Translations under genes and position numbers: made by a program
Assembly: GCF_949628265.1 (NCBI RefSeq)
Contig: NC_088786.1
Location: 5,704,001 to 5,768,000, forward strand
Direction of reading: 5' to 3'
From: Cloeon dipterum
Lineage: Eukaryota > Arthropoda > Insecta > Ephemeroptera > Baetidae
Length of the DNA stretch: 64,000 nt
Notes under the pieces: generated by a model
Seen by the model: the letters and a program-made list of their open reading frames with translations, nothing else
What the model was told of the DNA's origin: nothing
The model's database searches: none
Shown here: piece by piece, positions 1 to 9,606 of the stretch
How positions within the stretch are numbered: the stretch's first letter is position 1
Layout of the letters: the number at the start of each line of letters is the position of its first letter

Positions 1-400
1 TAATTTTTTCTTCATGAAAGCAGTATTGGACATAAGATTATTAAAATTTCATTTTCATGCGTGATCCGTTGAAGTTTAAAAGATGATATCGTTGATTTTA
101 GTTGGAAAAAATTAAGAATTGACTGTGCTGGTAATTATTTTAGTAATAGTTACATCCCAAGTATCCACGCAGATATTTCATGAATTTGTGCACGCAGAGA
201 GTTTGGAGCATGATAAAAACGAGTCATTCTACTAATTTAAGTATGATATCAAACACATTTCACCTCAACAATGCGCAATTTGAACTATCTCTGATATTTT
301 TTACCTCTCTCACACATTGTCATTATGGAATTTCCGGCCTTTGAGAGTAATTTCCAAGGCTGCAGTTGAAATAAAAACATTTAGAGTATTTGAAGTGTAT
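1..400. other. AT-rich intergenic DNA
   Basis: I see no open reading frame, RNA gene or repeat with a partner elsewhere in the window. The stretch is AT-rich and full of stops in all frames. Confidence 0.5.
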
Positions 401-883
401 CTGTTGTACAACGTTCTGGCCTGCTACGGACCTTAGGGGCGCCATGACAAGGCGCCCAGGCTGACAAATAGCACCGTAACCAACCACCGTATTATGTATG
501 AATTATTGGCACTTTATTTTTCTCTAAACGACAAGCGAGCACTGTTTAAATTTAACGTTGCTTTCGCGCACTGAGCGCACGATCTCTTGGAGCCAATCGC
601 TGACTGACGCATAAAGCGGCCGCCAAATGCACCCTCTCCCCGAGTTATCGAGGAGGCTGCATTTGGCCTGTTTCACAGAAGGTTTTCCGACCTCTTTCGA
701 GCAGCAACCCCTGTGCGCCAGCCAGTCCGTCAGCATTTTTTGGAGCGAAGTACTCCGCCTCAGGGTTATTTTTTTTTAATGAATACCTCCCTACCAGCGG
801 GTGGTTACGGTGCTATTTGTCAGCCTGGGCGCCTTGTCATGGCGCCCCTAAGGTCCGTAGCAGGCCAGAACGTTGTACAACAG
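401..883. mobile_element. Foldback/MITE-like element, about 483 bp
   Basis: The first roughly 85 bases (from CTGTTGTACAACGTTCTGG) recur as a near-perfect inverted copy ending at 883. A second, inner inverted repeat lies near 617-667, where GCCAAATGCA pairs with TGCATTTGGC. There is no coding capacity beyond small shadow frames. Terminal inverted repeats with no gene indicate a non-autonomous DNA transposon. I cannot define a target-site duplication, so the superfamily is open. Confidence 0.7.
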
Positions 884-1112
884 TACCTTCTGCTAGCCTG
901 CCTAAGTCGTCACTAAATTTCCACTCAAATATTTTTTTTGCAGGTTTTGTCCCGAGCAACGCCGTAGTTTTCAAACTACATTGAAATAAAGGACCCTAGG
1001 AAGCAAATTATTTCAATTACTGTAAGATTTAATTGTTTTTTAATTTAATAATTTTAAGATTCTAAATTTAATTTATTTACAGGAGAAATTCATCCGAGTC
1101 TTCTGAGATTTA

Positions 1113-2129
1113 ATGAAAATGAGGCCATTTATGGGTAGCGAGGACACCAAACATTTTGAAGATAAATTGAAAGAGGGTAAGAAACACCCTTTCATGGTTG
1201 AGGCCTACAAAGGAAACCTGACAGACTTCCTCGATTCGATATCAAACAATGACAGATATCTTGATGTAACCACATATTCCGGCCTCACGGTTATGCATTT
1301 CGTCGCTCTGAACACAGAGCACAACATTCCCATGGCCATCTATTTAGAAAATCGACCATATTTCAATGCCTCGCATCTCTCGAAGAAAGACTGCGACGGA
1401 GAAGAGCCGATCCACTACGCCATCAGAGTGGGAAACTACGAATTCGCTCGATATGTGATCAGAATAAGGTGGCCGAAGCCTACAAACTTGCTGCACTTCT
1501 TTGTGATGCAGGACAACCTGAACTTTGCCAAGTTGGTGCACTCTGAGTCTAACCGCGAAATAAGATTCCTCAATTCTAAAAGGAAAACTCTGCTGCACTA
1601 CGCGGCACAGTACTCTGGAAGGGAAATGTGCGAGTGGCTTGTCGAAAAGGGTGCAAGTATCCATATCAGGACGCTCGGGAGAGGAGCTACGGTGGTCCAC
1701 TTTGCCACGAAGAATAAAAACATCAATCGCAGGCACAGCATCATCGCTTTCTTCAAATCTTTGGATAAGAACTTGCTCGACGTTGCAGACGCCAATGGCG
1801 AGACGCCACTGCACTGGGCACTCAGACATGAGTATCTTCCGATTGCTGACTCCCTTCTTGAAATTGGCGGCCATCATTGCGCCAAAAACAAAAAATACAA
1901 GGATCTGTTACTTTTGAGCGAAAGCAAGGACCAAATAAAACAGGTCGAATTAGTGCTCCAAAGGCGCAAGGGTTCCATCAAAATAGTGTGCATGAAAGGG
2001 CGGACAACCGCGACACACAAGAGACACTTGAAGAACAGGAAGCAGTGGCTCATCAAGAGAAACGTCAAGCCCTCACATTTTAGAAAGATGATCGGCGCTA
2101 ACTTTCTTCAAAAACCTCTCAGCTTATAA
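1113..2129 (+). CDS. Ankyrin-repeat protein, 338 aa
   Basis: This is a single long open frame with host-like composition. Ankyrin-type units are visible at about residues 56-80 (GLTVMHFVAL), 95-118 (GEEPIHYAI), 156-188 (RKTLLHYAA), 190-215 (GATVVHFAT) and 227-258 (GETPLHWAL). The basic C-terminal tail (about 260-338) has no recognised domain. Ankyrin stacks bind other proteins, so the partner and function cannot be named. Upstream, TTTTTTTGCAG at about 944 and TTATTTACAG at about 1081 look like splice acceptors of 5' untranslated exons. The frame just before the ATG is closed, which supports the start at 1113. An AATAAA signal lies at 2232. It is probably a member of a lineage-expanded ankyrin family. 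No signal peptide or membrane segment is seen. Confidence 0.85.
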   Translation: MKMRPFMGSEDTKHFEDKLKEGKKHPFMVEAYKGNLTDFLDSISNNDRYLDVTTYSGLTVMHFVALNTEHNIPMAIYLENRPYFNASHLSKKDCDGEEPIHYAIRVGNYEFARYVIRIRWPKPTNLLHFFVMQDNLNFAKLVHSESNREIRFLNSKRKTLLHYAAQYSGREMCEWLVEKGASIHIRTLGRGATVVHFATKNKNINRRHSIIAFFKSLDKNLLDVADANGETPLHWALRHEYLPIADSLLEIGGHHCAKNKKYKDLLLLSESKDQIKQVELVLQRRKGSIKIVCMKGRTTATHKRHLKNRKQWLIKRNVKPSHFRKMIGANFLQKPLSL

Positions 2130-2467
2130 GATGAAAACATCAGAAACTATCTCATTCAACGACGCATATTCTGTGACTCCACTAGATTCTGAGGCATTTA
2201 CAATTTTAAAATATGTTGGTGGTTTTCTTTAAATAAAATGTCACACAATAGCAGAACAATTTGATTGCATTTTATTTGCTGTATATGCCATACTTGTTTT
2301 CTCGACATCGTATTTTAAACGTAACCATTTTAATTAAACAAAATTTTCTTTAAATATTTTCATAATAAGTTATAGACATGATAATTTGAACGGTCTTTAT
2401 ATACTTCATCAGAATTTTATTTAATATTGAAAAATATCAATAACTTAAAAGACCTAATGGAGATGGA
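2130..2467. other. 3' untranslated and intergenic DNA
   Basis: It contains the AATAAA signal of the ankyrin gene at 2232-2237. Otherwise it is AT-rich DNA without recognisable content. Confidence 0.5.
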
Positions 2468-2557
2468 GGCAGATCACGGCCACTTGACCTTAAAACACTG
2501 TACAATGCTATCCAGCGTTGCCATTTTCTTTCAAGGTCAAGCTGCCGTGATCCGCCT
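2468..2557. repeat. Inverted repeat of a dispersed family
   Basis: Two arms of about 25 bases (GGCAGATCACGGCCACTTGA and its imperfect complement near 2530-2557) flank a core around 2494-2525. Related sequence, including the ACACTGTAxAATGCTA core and the CATTTTCTTTCAAGG segment, recurs near 32,820-32,930 and 55,640-55,750. Confidence 0.6.
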
Positions 2558-2640
2558 CCTGAAACCAAATTTTCCCATACATGTTCCTATCGATTCATGT
2601 GGTTCTCACAGTGTATGGGGTAAATAATATATAATATATT

Positions 2641-2900
2641 TTTCGACCCCTTAAATTTGATTTGACGTGCGAGCGCGCGCATTGCTTGAACCTTTCGCTA
2701 CTGCACAAGCGTCACCCCTCTGACGTCACAGCCATGCTTCTTGGCATTGGCAGCTGAGAGAGCTGTGACGTCAGAGGGATGAGGTTCATGTCTTGCGCGC
2801 GCCAAAGCAACGTACGTTTTGCCTTGCGCCTCTGCTCGCATGTAACAAAACATTTTTCGGTCGGAAAAATAATTTACCCCATCTATATCGACCCTTAGGA
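2641..2900. repeat. Palindromic GC-rich MITE-like segment
   Basis: The core 2713-2782 is an inverted repeat in which CCCCTCTGACGTCACAGC pairs with GCTGTGACGTCAGAGGG. Outer arms are weaker (alternating GC runs near 2670 and 2798; a CGACCC motif at 2645 and 2888). The layout, and the CGACCC motif near each end, resemble the TTAA-flanked palindromic element at 56,481-56,953, so it may be a decayed relative. Confidence 0.45.
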
Positions 2901-2973
2901 ATTGATTGGAACGTTAAAAAATGTGGTATAAATTTGTGCAAGAAATACCGAATATTGAAATGAAAGCAATTGA

Positions 2974-3407
2974 CCAGTTGCATAAACCCTTAGTGTTCAA
3001 AGAAGCCGCCAACAGATGGCGCAACCACAGACTTTCTTAAAAACTTTTGTTTTAAGCAGTATTAAGGCATTTCCGCTGCGATTTCAGACTCAATCTAGCT
3101 ATATTGCATTCTTTAATTAATTTTCTTTTTTATTTGACGTGCTGATAACCAAAATCGGTTCAGCCATTCGCCGTAGAAACGTTGGAAAAGATTTTTTTTT
3201 ATTTCAAAAAATAGTTTTTCACGATTCTACGGCGATTGGCCGAGCCGATTTTGGTTTTCAGAACGTCAAAAAAGCATATTATAATTATTGAAGAATGCAC
3301 AGTAGCTAGATTGAGTCTGAAATCGCAGCGGAAGTGCCTTAAAAGCGAAAGTCTACGGTGGCGCCATCTGTTGGCGGCTTCGAACACTTAAGGGTTTATG
3401 CAACTGG
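2974..3407. mobile_element. Palindromic MITE, about 434 bp
   Basis: Both ends carry CCAGTTGCATAAACCCTTA in opposite orientation, followed by GCCGCCAACAGATGGCGC. The palindrome extends inward through CTGCGATTTCAGACTCAATC and ACCAAAATCGGTTCAGCC. A second copy lies inside the hAT-like element at 51,883-52,250 and a fragment at 50,427-50,505. There is no coding content. Confidence 0.8.
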
Positions 3408-3589
3408 TGAATTTGCCGGGATCTTCATGTGTCCTTTTTTTCTTAGTGAGAAAGTGGGAATCCCGGCCGATATATATGACCGAATTTCTGTGCAAGACCT
3501 ATTAGTCAAGACTCGATATTTTCGAGGTATCTTTCGATGTGGTTATCTTCTTCGTGCATGGACGACCGCATGTCGCTTTTGAGTGGTGT

Positions 3590-3848
3590 TTTCTTCGAGC
3601 AGGTGGAGCAGATAAAAGTTCATTACCCATCGCGCGGTGGTGATTGGTGATCTTTGGTTGCTTGGCTTTGCGCAGATCACGCCGAGGATAGCCACGAAAA
3701 GAATTATATAAAATCACTGCCGTTTCAACTTTCTAATTTTAATTTATACCCAAGAATTTGTGCTTAATCTTAACACAATTAAAATCGAATAATAAATTTG
3801 ATTAATAGACTCGCTAGAAAAGTTAATAGTCATAATCAATTACAAGAG
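3590..3848. repeat. Dispersed host repeat, part left of the giant insertion
   Basis: This segment matches 54,369-54,629 almost base for base. Its continuation is found at 31,404 on the other side of the 27.5-kb element. It ends in AGAG (3845-3848), the direct repeat that borders the insertion. Confidence 0.85.
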
Positions 3849-3860
3849 TATTTGAGTAGT

Positions 3861-3986
3861 GTCACTTATAGCATCATTTCTGTCACTTGTGGCATCTGTT
3901 GTTAAAATTCTGTCACTTATAGCATCCTATCAAAGATGCCATAAGTGACGGAAAAGATGCTATAAGTGACAGTCACTTATGGCATC
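3861..3986. repeat. Left terminal cluster of the 15-bp motif GTCACTTATRGCATC
   Basis: The motif occurs six times in 126 bases: forward at 3861, 3882 (variant GTCACTTGTGGCATC), 3912 and 3972, and reverse at 3935 and 3956. One reverse copy closes the right end (31375-31389). These are the obvious candidates for terminal recognition sites of the element's recombinase or DNA-binding proteins. Confidence 0.8.
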
Positions 3987-4289
3987 ACGCGAAAAATACA
4001 TAAACAAACGATTTCTTAGGTTGGCAGCACTTAGGCGTGGCCTGTGGTGGGGCGGTACTGGGCGGAGCTACTATTTCGGTTCGCGACGCGTTCACCGGCC
4101 GGAAGAACCGTTGCGCAATAATCGTAACCGGTTTTTTATACGGGATCACCGAGTTGGAGGTGGGTGCTGCATCGCTGAAACAACTGAGCATCGGCATCCG
4201 CACCACCATTTTGTGCTTCGTTGTCAGCGTTTTTAGACCGCGTGCGGCTGCATTTTTTATTATTTCGTGTGTTTTGAGTGCTTTTTGGA

Positions 4290-7200
4290 ATGGAAAACGG
4301 GCGTGATCAGTGCTCCCTGGACTGGAGGTTCGACCTGAGTCGTGTGAAGGACGCGATACAGAAGGATGAGTTGGACAAGAGGCGATGCGCGAACGAGCGG
4401 CTGCCTGGTTTCAGTGCGGTAAGTGTTGTCCCTGATTATTTGCATGCTGTTTGTAGTGTATTAGCTGATGGAGGTTAGTAATTGAAGGGTGACATTGGTT
4501 TTGGAATGTTTACAGGTGCTCCCTGGTTGTTTTTCTGCAGTGCAGATTGGGAAAATCGAGGGGTCCGGTTTGGGAATGTAAGTAGATGGAATGTATTTGT
4601 AGATGGGTGGGTTATTTAGCATGCTAAATCGTTTCAGGCGGCTCCCGGAAAGCCAGCAGGGCTACCGCGATCTGAACCGGAGGTGCCGAGAAAGACAAAA
4701 CCAATATCATACCCTGGATTCCAGGGTCCGGACAACGCACGAGGGCCGGCATCTATTTGTATCGCGCCGTAGCATTAGGATGCACGATTTGGCAATGATT
4801 CCGGCGTACGTAAAGGATGCCGAATCGGAACTGGAGTATTCGTAAGTGGTCATGGGAGACGTATTTCAATTTTAAAAGACATGAATGGTGTTATGTAGGT
4901 ACGAAGATCACCTGAATCTGCTAGGGATTGAAAATTGGGTATTCCGTGGGGATCGATCAATGCTCTTGCCAAGGTAGGATTGTAGACGAAGGGTTGTACT
5001 TTCAGTTTCTTTACCTGGCAGGTGATTGAAGGATGTCTGGAGGCATGCAGCATAATTTGTTTAATTATAATATAACCAATTGTTCTTTTCCCAGATGTGT
5101 GAGTGTGTGTGTGTGTATGTGTGTCCGAATGGATTTATTTTCAGGCATGTCAGAGTCCAGACGGTGGCACGAGAGGTGCAGTAGTCAGTCTGAGACGTCC
5201 TGCCAGCAGCCGTGCCAAGGCTGGAGCACCTCTGGGGCATGCTGCAGTGAGAGGCGGTTGCCCTGGGCGCCCTGCTAGCCGCCAAACACCTCGAAGCTGG
5301 CAGTTGGAGAGTGGTTGGCGACCGAGCTGGGTGGCGAAGGAGTTGTCTGCGTGTGGGGTGAGTGAAAACTGTTTTGCATGTGCAATATGTGTTTGGCATT
5401 CAGCTGTGGCCTTCCTTATTGCGCCATGTTGTGTTTTTTGTGCGCTGTGACTGATTCACTTTGATTTCAGGCATGTGAGAGTCCAGACGGTGGCACGAGA
5501 GGTGCAGCAGTCAGTCTGAGACGCCCCGCCAGCAGCCTTGCCAAGGCTGGGAGTCCCCAGGAGCACCTCTGGGGCATGCTGCAGTGAGAGGCGGTTGCCC
5601 TGGGCGCCCTGCTAGCCGCCAAACACCTCGAAGCTGGCAGTTGGAGAGTGGTTGGCGACCGAGCTGGGTGGCGAAGGAGTTGTCTGCGTGTGGGGTGAGT
5701 GAAAACTGTTTTGCATGTGCAAAATGTGTTTGGCATTCAGCTGTGGCCTTCCTTATTGCGCCATGTTGTGTTTTTTGTGCGCTGTGACTGATTCACTTTG
5801 ATTTCAGGCATGTGAGAGTCCAGACGGTGGCACGAGAGGTGCAGCAGTCAGTCTGAGACGCCCCGCCAGCAGCCTTGCCAAGGCTGGGAGTCCCCAGGAG
5901 CACCTCTGGGGCATGCTGCAGTGAGAGGCGGTTGCCCTGGGCGCCCTGCTAGCCGCCAAACACCTCGAAGCTGGCAGTTGGAGAGTGGTTGGCGACCGAG
6001 CTGGGTGGCGACGGAGTTGTCTGCGTGTGGGGTGAGTGAAAACTGTTTTGCATGTGCAAAATGTGTTTGGCATTCAGCTGTGGCCTTCCTTATTGCGCCA
6101 TGTTGTGTTTTTTGTGCGCTGTGACTGATTCACTTTGATTTCAGGCATGTGAGAGTCCAGACGGTGGCACGAGAGGTGCAGCAGTCAGTCTGAGACGCCC
6201 CGCCAGCAGCCTTGCCAAGGCTGGGAGTCCCCAGGAGCACCTCTGGGGCATGCTGCAGTGAGAGGCGGTTGCCCTGGGCGCCCTGCTAGCCGCCAAACAC
6301 CTCGAAGCTGGCAGTTGGAGAGTGGTTGGCGACCGAGCTGGGTGGCGAAGGAGTTGTCTGCGTGTGGGGTGAGTGAAAACTGTTTTGCATGTGCAAAATG
6401 TGTTTGGCATTCAGCTGTGGCCTTCCTTATTGCGCCATGTTGTGTTTTTTGTGCGCTGTGACTGATTCACTTTGATTTCAGGCATGTGAGAGTCCAGACG
6501 GTGGCACGAGAGGTGCAGCAGTCAGTCTGAGACGCCCCGCCAGCAGCCTTGCCAAGGCTGGGAGTCCCCAGGAGCACCTCTGGGGCATGCTGCAGTGAGA
6601 GGCGGTTGCCCTGGGCGCCCTGCTAGCCGCCAAACACCTCGAAGCTGGCAGTTGGAGAGTGGTTGGCGACCGAGCTGGGTGGCGACGGAGTTGTCTGCGT
6701 GTGGGGTGAGTGAAAACTGTTTTGCATGTGCAAAATGTGTTTGGCATTCAGCTGTGGCCTTCCTTATTGCGCCATGTTGTGTTTTTTGTGCGCTGTGACT
6801 GATTCACTTTGATTTCAGGCATGTGAGAGTCCAGACGGTGGCACGAGAGGTGCAGCAGTCAGTCTGAGACGCCCCGCCAGCAGCCTTGGCAAGGCTGGGA
6901 GTCCCCAGGAGCACCTCTGGGGCATGCTGCAGTGAGAGGCGGTTGCCCTGGGCGCCCTGCTAGCCGCCAAACACCTCGAAGCTGGCAGTTGGAGAGTGGT
7001 TGGCGACCGAGCTGGGTGGCGAAGGAGTTGTCTGCGTGTGGGGTGAGTGAAAACTGTTTTGCATGTGCAATATGTGTTTGGCATTCAGCTGTGGCCTTCC
7101 TTATTGCGCCATGTTGTGTTTTTTGTGCGCTGTGACTGATTCACTTTGATTTCAGGCATGTGAGAGTCCAGACGGTGGCACGAGAGGTGCAGCAGTCAGT

Positions 7201-9568
7201 CTGAGACGCCCCGCCAGCAGCCTTGCCAAGGCTGGGAGTCCCCAGGAGCACCTCTGGGGCATGCTGCAGTGAGAGGCGGTTGCCCTGGGCGCCCTGCTAG
7301 CCGCCAAACACCTCGAAGCTGGCAGTTGGAGAGTGGTTGGCGACCGAGCTGGGTGGCGACGGAGTTGTCTGCGTGTGGGGTGAGTGAAAACTGTTTTGCA
7401 TGTGCAAAATGTGTTTGGCATTCAGCTGTGGCCTTCCTTATTGCGCCATGTTGTGTTTTTTGTGCGCTGTGACTGATTCACTTTGATTTCAGGCATGTGA
7501 GAGTCCAGACGGTGGCACGAGAGGTGCAGCAGTCAGTCTGAGACGCCCCGCCAGCAGCCTTGCCAAGGCTGGGAGTCCCCAGGAGCACCTCTGGGGCATG
7601 CTGCAGTGAGAGGCGGTTGCCCTGGGCGCCCTGCTAGCCGCCAAACACCTCGAAGCTGGCAGTTGGAGAGTGGTTGGCGACCGAGCTGGGTGGCGACGGA
7701 GTTGTCTGCGTGTGGGGTGAGTGAAAACTGTTTTGCATGTGCAAAATGTGTTTGGCATTCAGCTGTGGCCTTCCTTATTGCGCCATGTTGTGTTTTTTGT
7801 GCGCTGTGACTGATTCACTTTGATTTCAGGCATGTGAGAGTCCAGACGGTGGCACGAGAGGTGCAGCAGTCAGTCTGAGACGCCCCGCCAGCAGCCTTGC
7901 CAAGGCTGGGAGTCCCCAGGAGCACCTCTGGGGCATGCTGCAGTGAGAGGCGGTTGCCCTGGGCGCCCTGCTAGCCGCCAAACACCTCGAAGCTGGCAGT
8001 TGGAGAGTGGTTGGCGACCGAGCTGGGTGGCGAAGGAGTTGTCTGCGTGTGGGGTGAGTGAAAACTGTTTTGCATGTGCAATATGTGTTTGGCATTCAGC
8101 TGTGGCCTTCCTTATTGCGCCATGTTGTGTTTTTTGTGCGCTGTGACTGATTCACTTTGATTTCAGGCATGTGAGAGTCCAGACGGTGGCACGAGAGGTG
8201 CAGCAGTCAGTCTGAGACGCCCCGCCAGCAGCCTTGCCAAGGCTGGGAGTCCCCAGGAGCACCTCTGGGGCATGCTGCAGTGAGAGGCGGTTGCCCTGGG
8301 CGCCCTGCTAGCCGCCAAACACCTCGAAGCTGGCAGTTGGAGAGTGGTTGGCGACCGAGCTGGGTGGCGACGGAGTTGTCTGCGTGTGGGGTGAGTGAAA
8401 ACTGTTTTGCATGTGCAAAATGTGTTTGGCATTCAGCTGTGGCCTTCCTTATTGCGCCATGTTGTGTTTTTTGTGCGCTGTGACTGATTCACTTTGATTT
8501 CAGGCATGTGAGAGTCCAGACGGTGGCACGAGAGGTGCAGCAGTCAGTCTGAGACGTCCCGCCAGCAGCCGTGCCAAGGCTGGAGCACCTCTGGGGCATG
8601 CTGCAGTGAGAGGCGGTTGCCCTGGGCGCCCTGCTAGCCGCCAAACACCTCGAAGCTGGCAGTTGGAGAGTGGTTGGCGACCGAGCTGGGTGGCGACGGA
8701 GTTGTCTGCGTGTGGGGTGAGTGAAAACTGTTTTGCATGTGCAAAATGTGTTTGGCATTCAGCTGTGGCCTTCCTTATTGCGCCATGTTGTGTTTTTTGT
8801 GCGCTGTGACTGATTCACTTTGATTTCAGGCATGTGAGAGTCCAGACGGTGGCACGAGAGGTGCAGCAGTCAGTCTGAGACGTCCCGCCAGCAGCCGTGC
8901 CAAGGCTGGAGCACCTCTGGGGCATGCTGCAGTGAGAGGCGGTTGCCCTGGGCGCCCTGCTAGCCGCCAAACACCTCGAAGCTGGCAGTTGGAGAGTGGT
9001 TGGCGACCGAGCTGGGTGGCGAAGGAGTTGTCTGCGTGTGGGGTGAGTGAAAACTGTTTTGCATGTGCAAAATGTGTTTGGCATTCAGCTGTGGCCTTCC
9101 TTATTGCGCCATGTTGTGTTTTTTGTGCGCTGTGACTGATTCACTTTGATTTCAGGCATGTGAGAGTCCAGACGGTGGCACGAGAGGTGCAGCAGTCAGT
9201 CTGAGACGCCCCGCCAGCAGCCTTGCCAAGGCTGGGAGTCCCCAGGAGCACCTCTGGGGCATGCTGCAGTGAGAGGCGGTTGCCCTGGGCGCCCTGCTAG
9301 CCGCCAAACACCTCGAAGCTGGCAGTTGGAGAGTGGTTGGCGACCGAGCTGGGTGGCGAAGGAGTTGGGAGGAAGGCAGGGTTAGTACGAGCTGTTCGAT
9401 AGCAGCGTGCCCTCCCGGTGTGCTTGCCTGCGGTGTTCCTTTTGCTTGTGGTTGACCGACTGAGTGGTAATGCTTTTCTGCGTGACCTAACGTTTAGCAG
9501 GTGGAAATGTGAAATTGTTTTACTCCTGTACGATTTGCTGAAAATGATTTAACCCAGTGTGCCAATGT

Positions 9569-9606
<38 letters not shown>

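Noticed and set aside
1344-1877. 177-codon minus-strand frame inside the ankyrin gene
   Set aside because: It is the antisense shadow of a frame with clear ankyrin repeats.
5467-9084. Repeated 89-codon minus-strand frames and 67-codon plus-strand frames in the arrays
   Set aside because: They recur only because the DNA unit recurs. They ignore the clear splice signals and have no domain; the open 71-codon exon reading of short units is noted separately.
5145-9368. Interpretation of the array as a CRISPR or bacterial feature
   Set aside because: Units are 326-337 bp, lack variable spacers, lie among spliced eukaryotic genes, and no cas-like genes exist.
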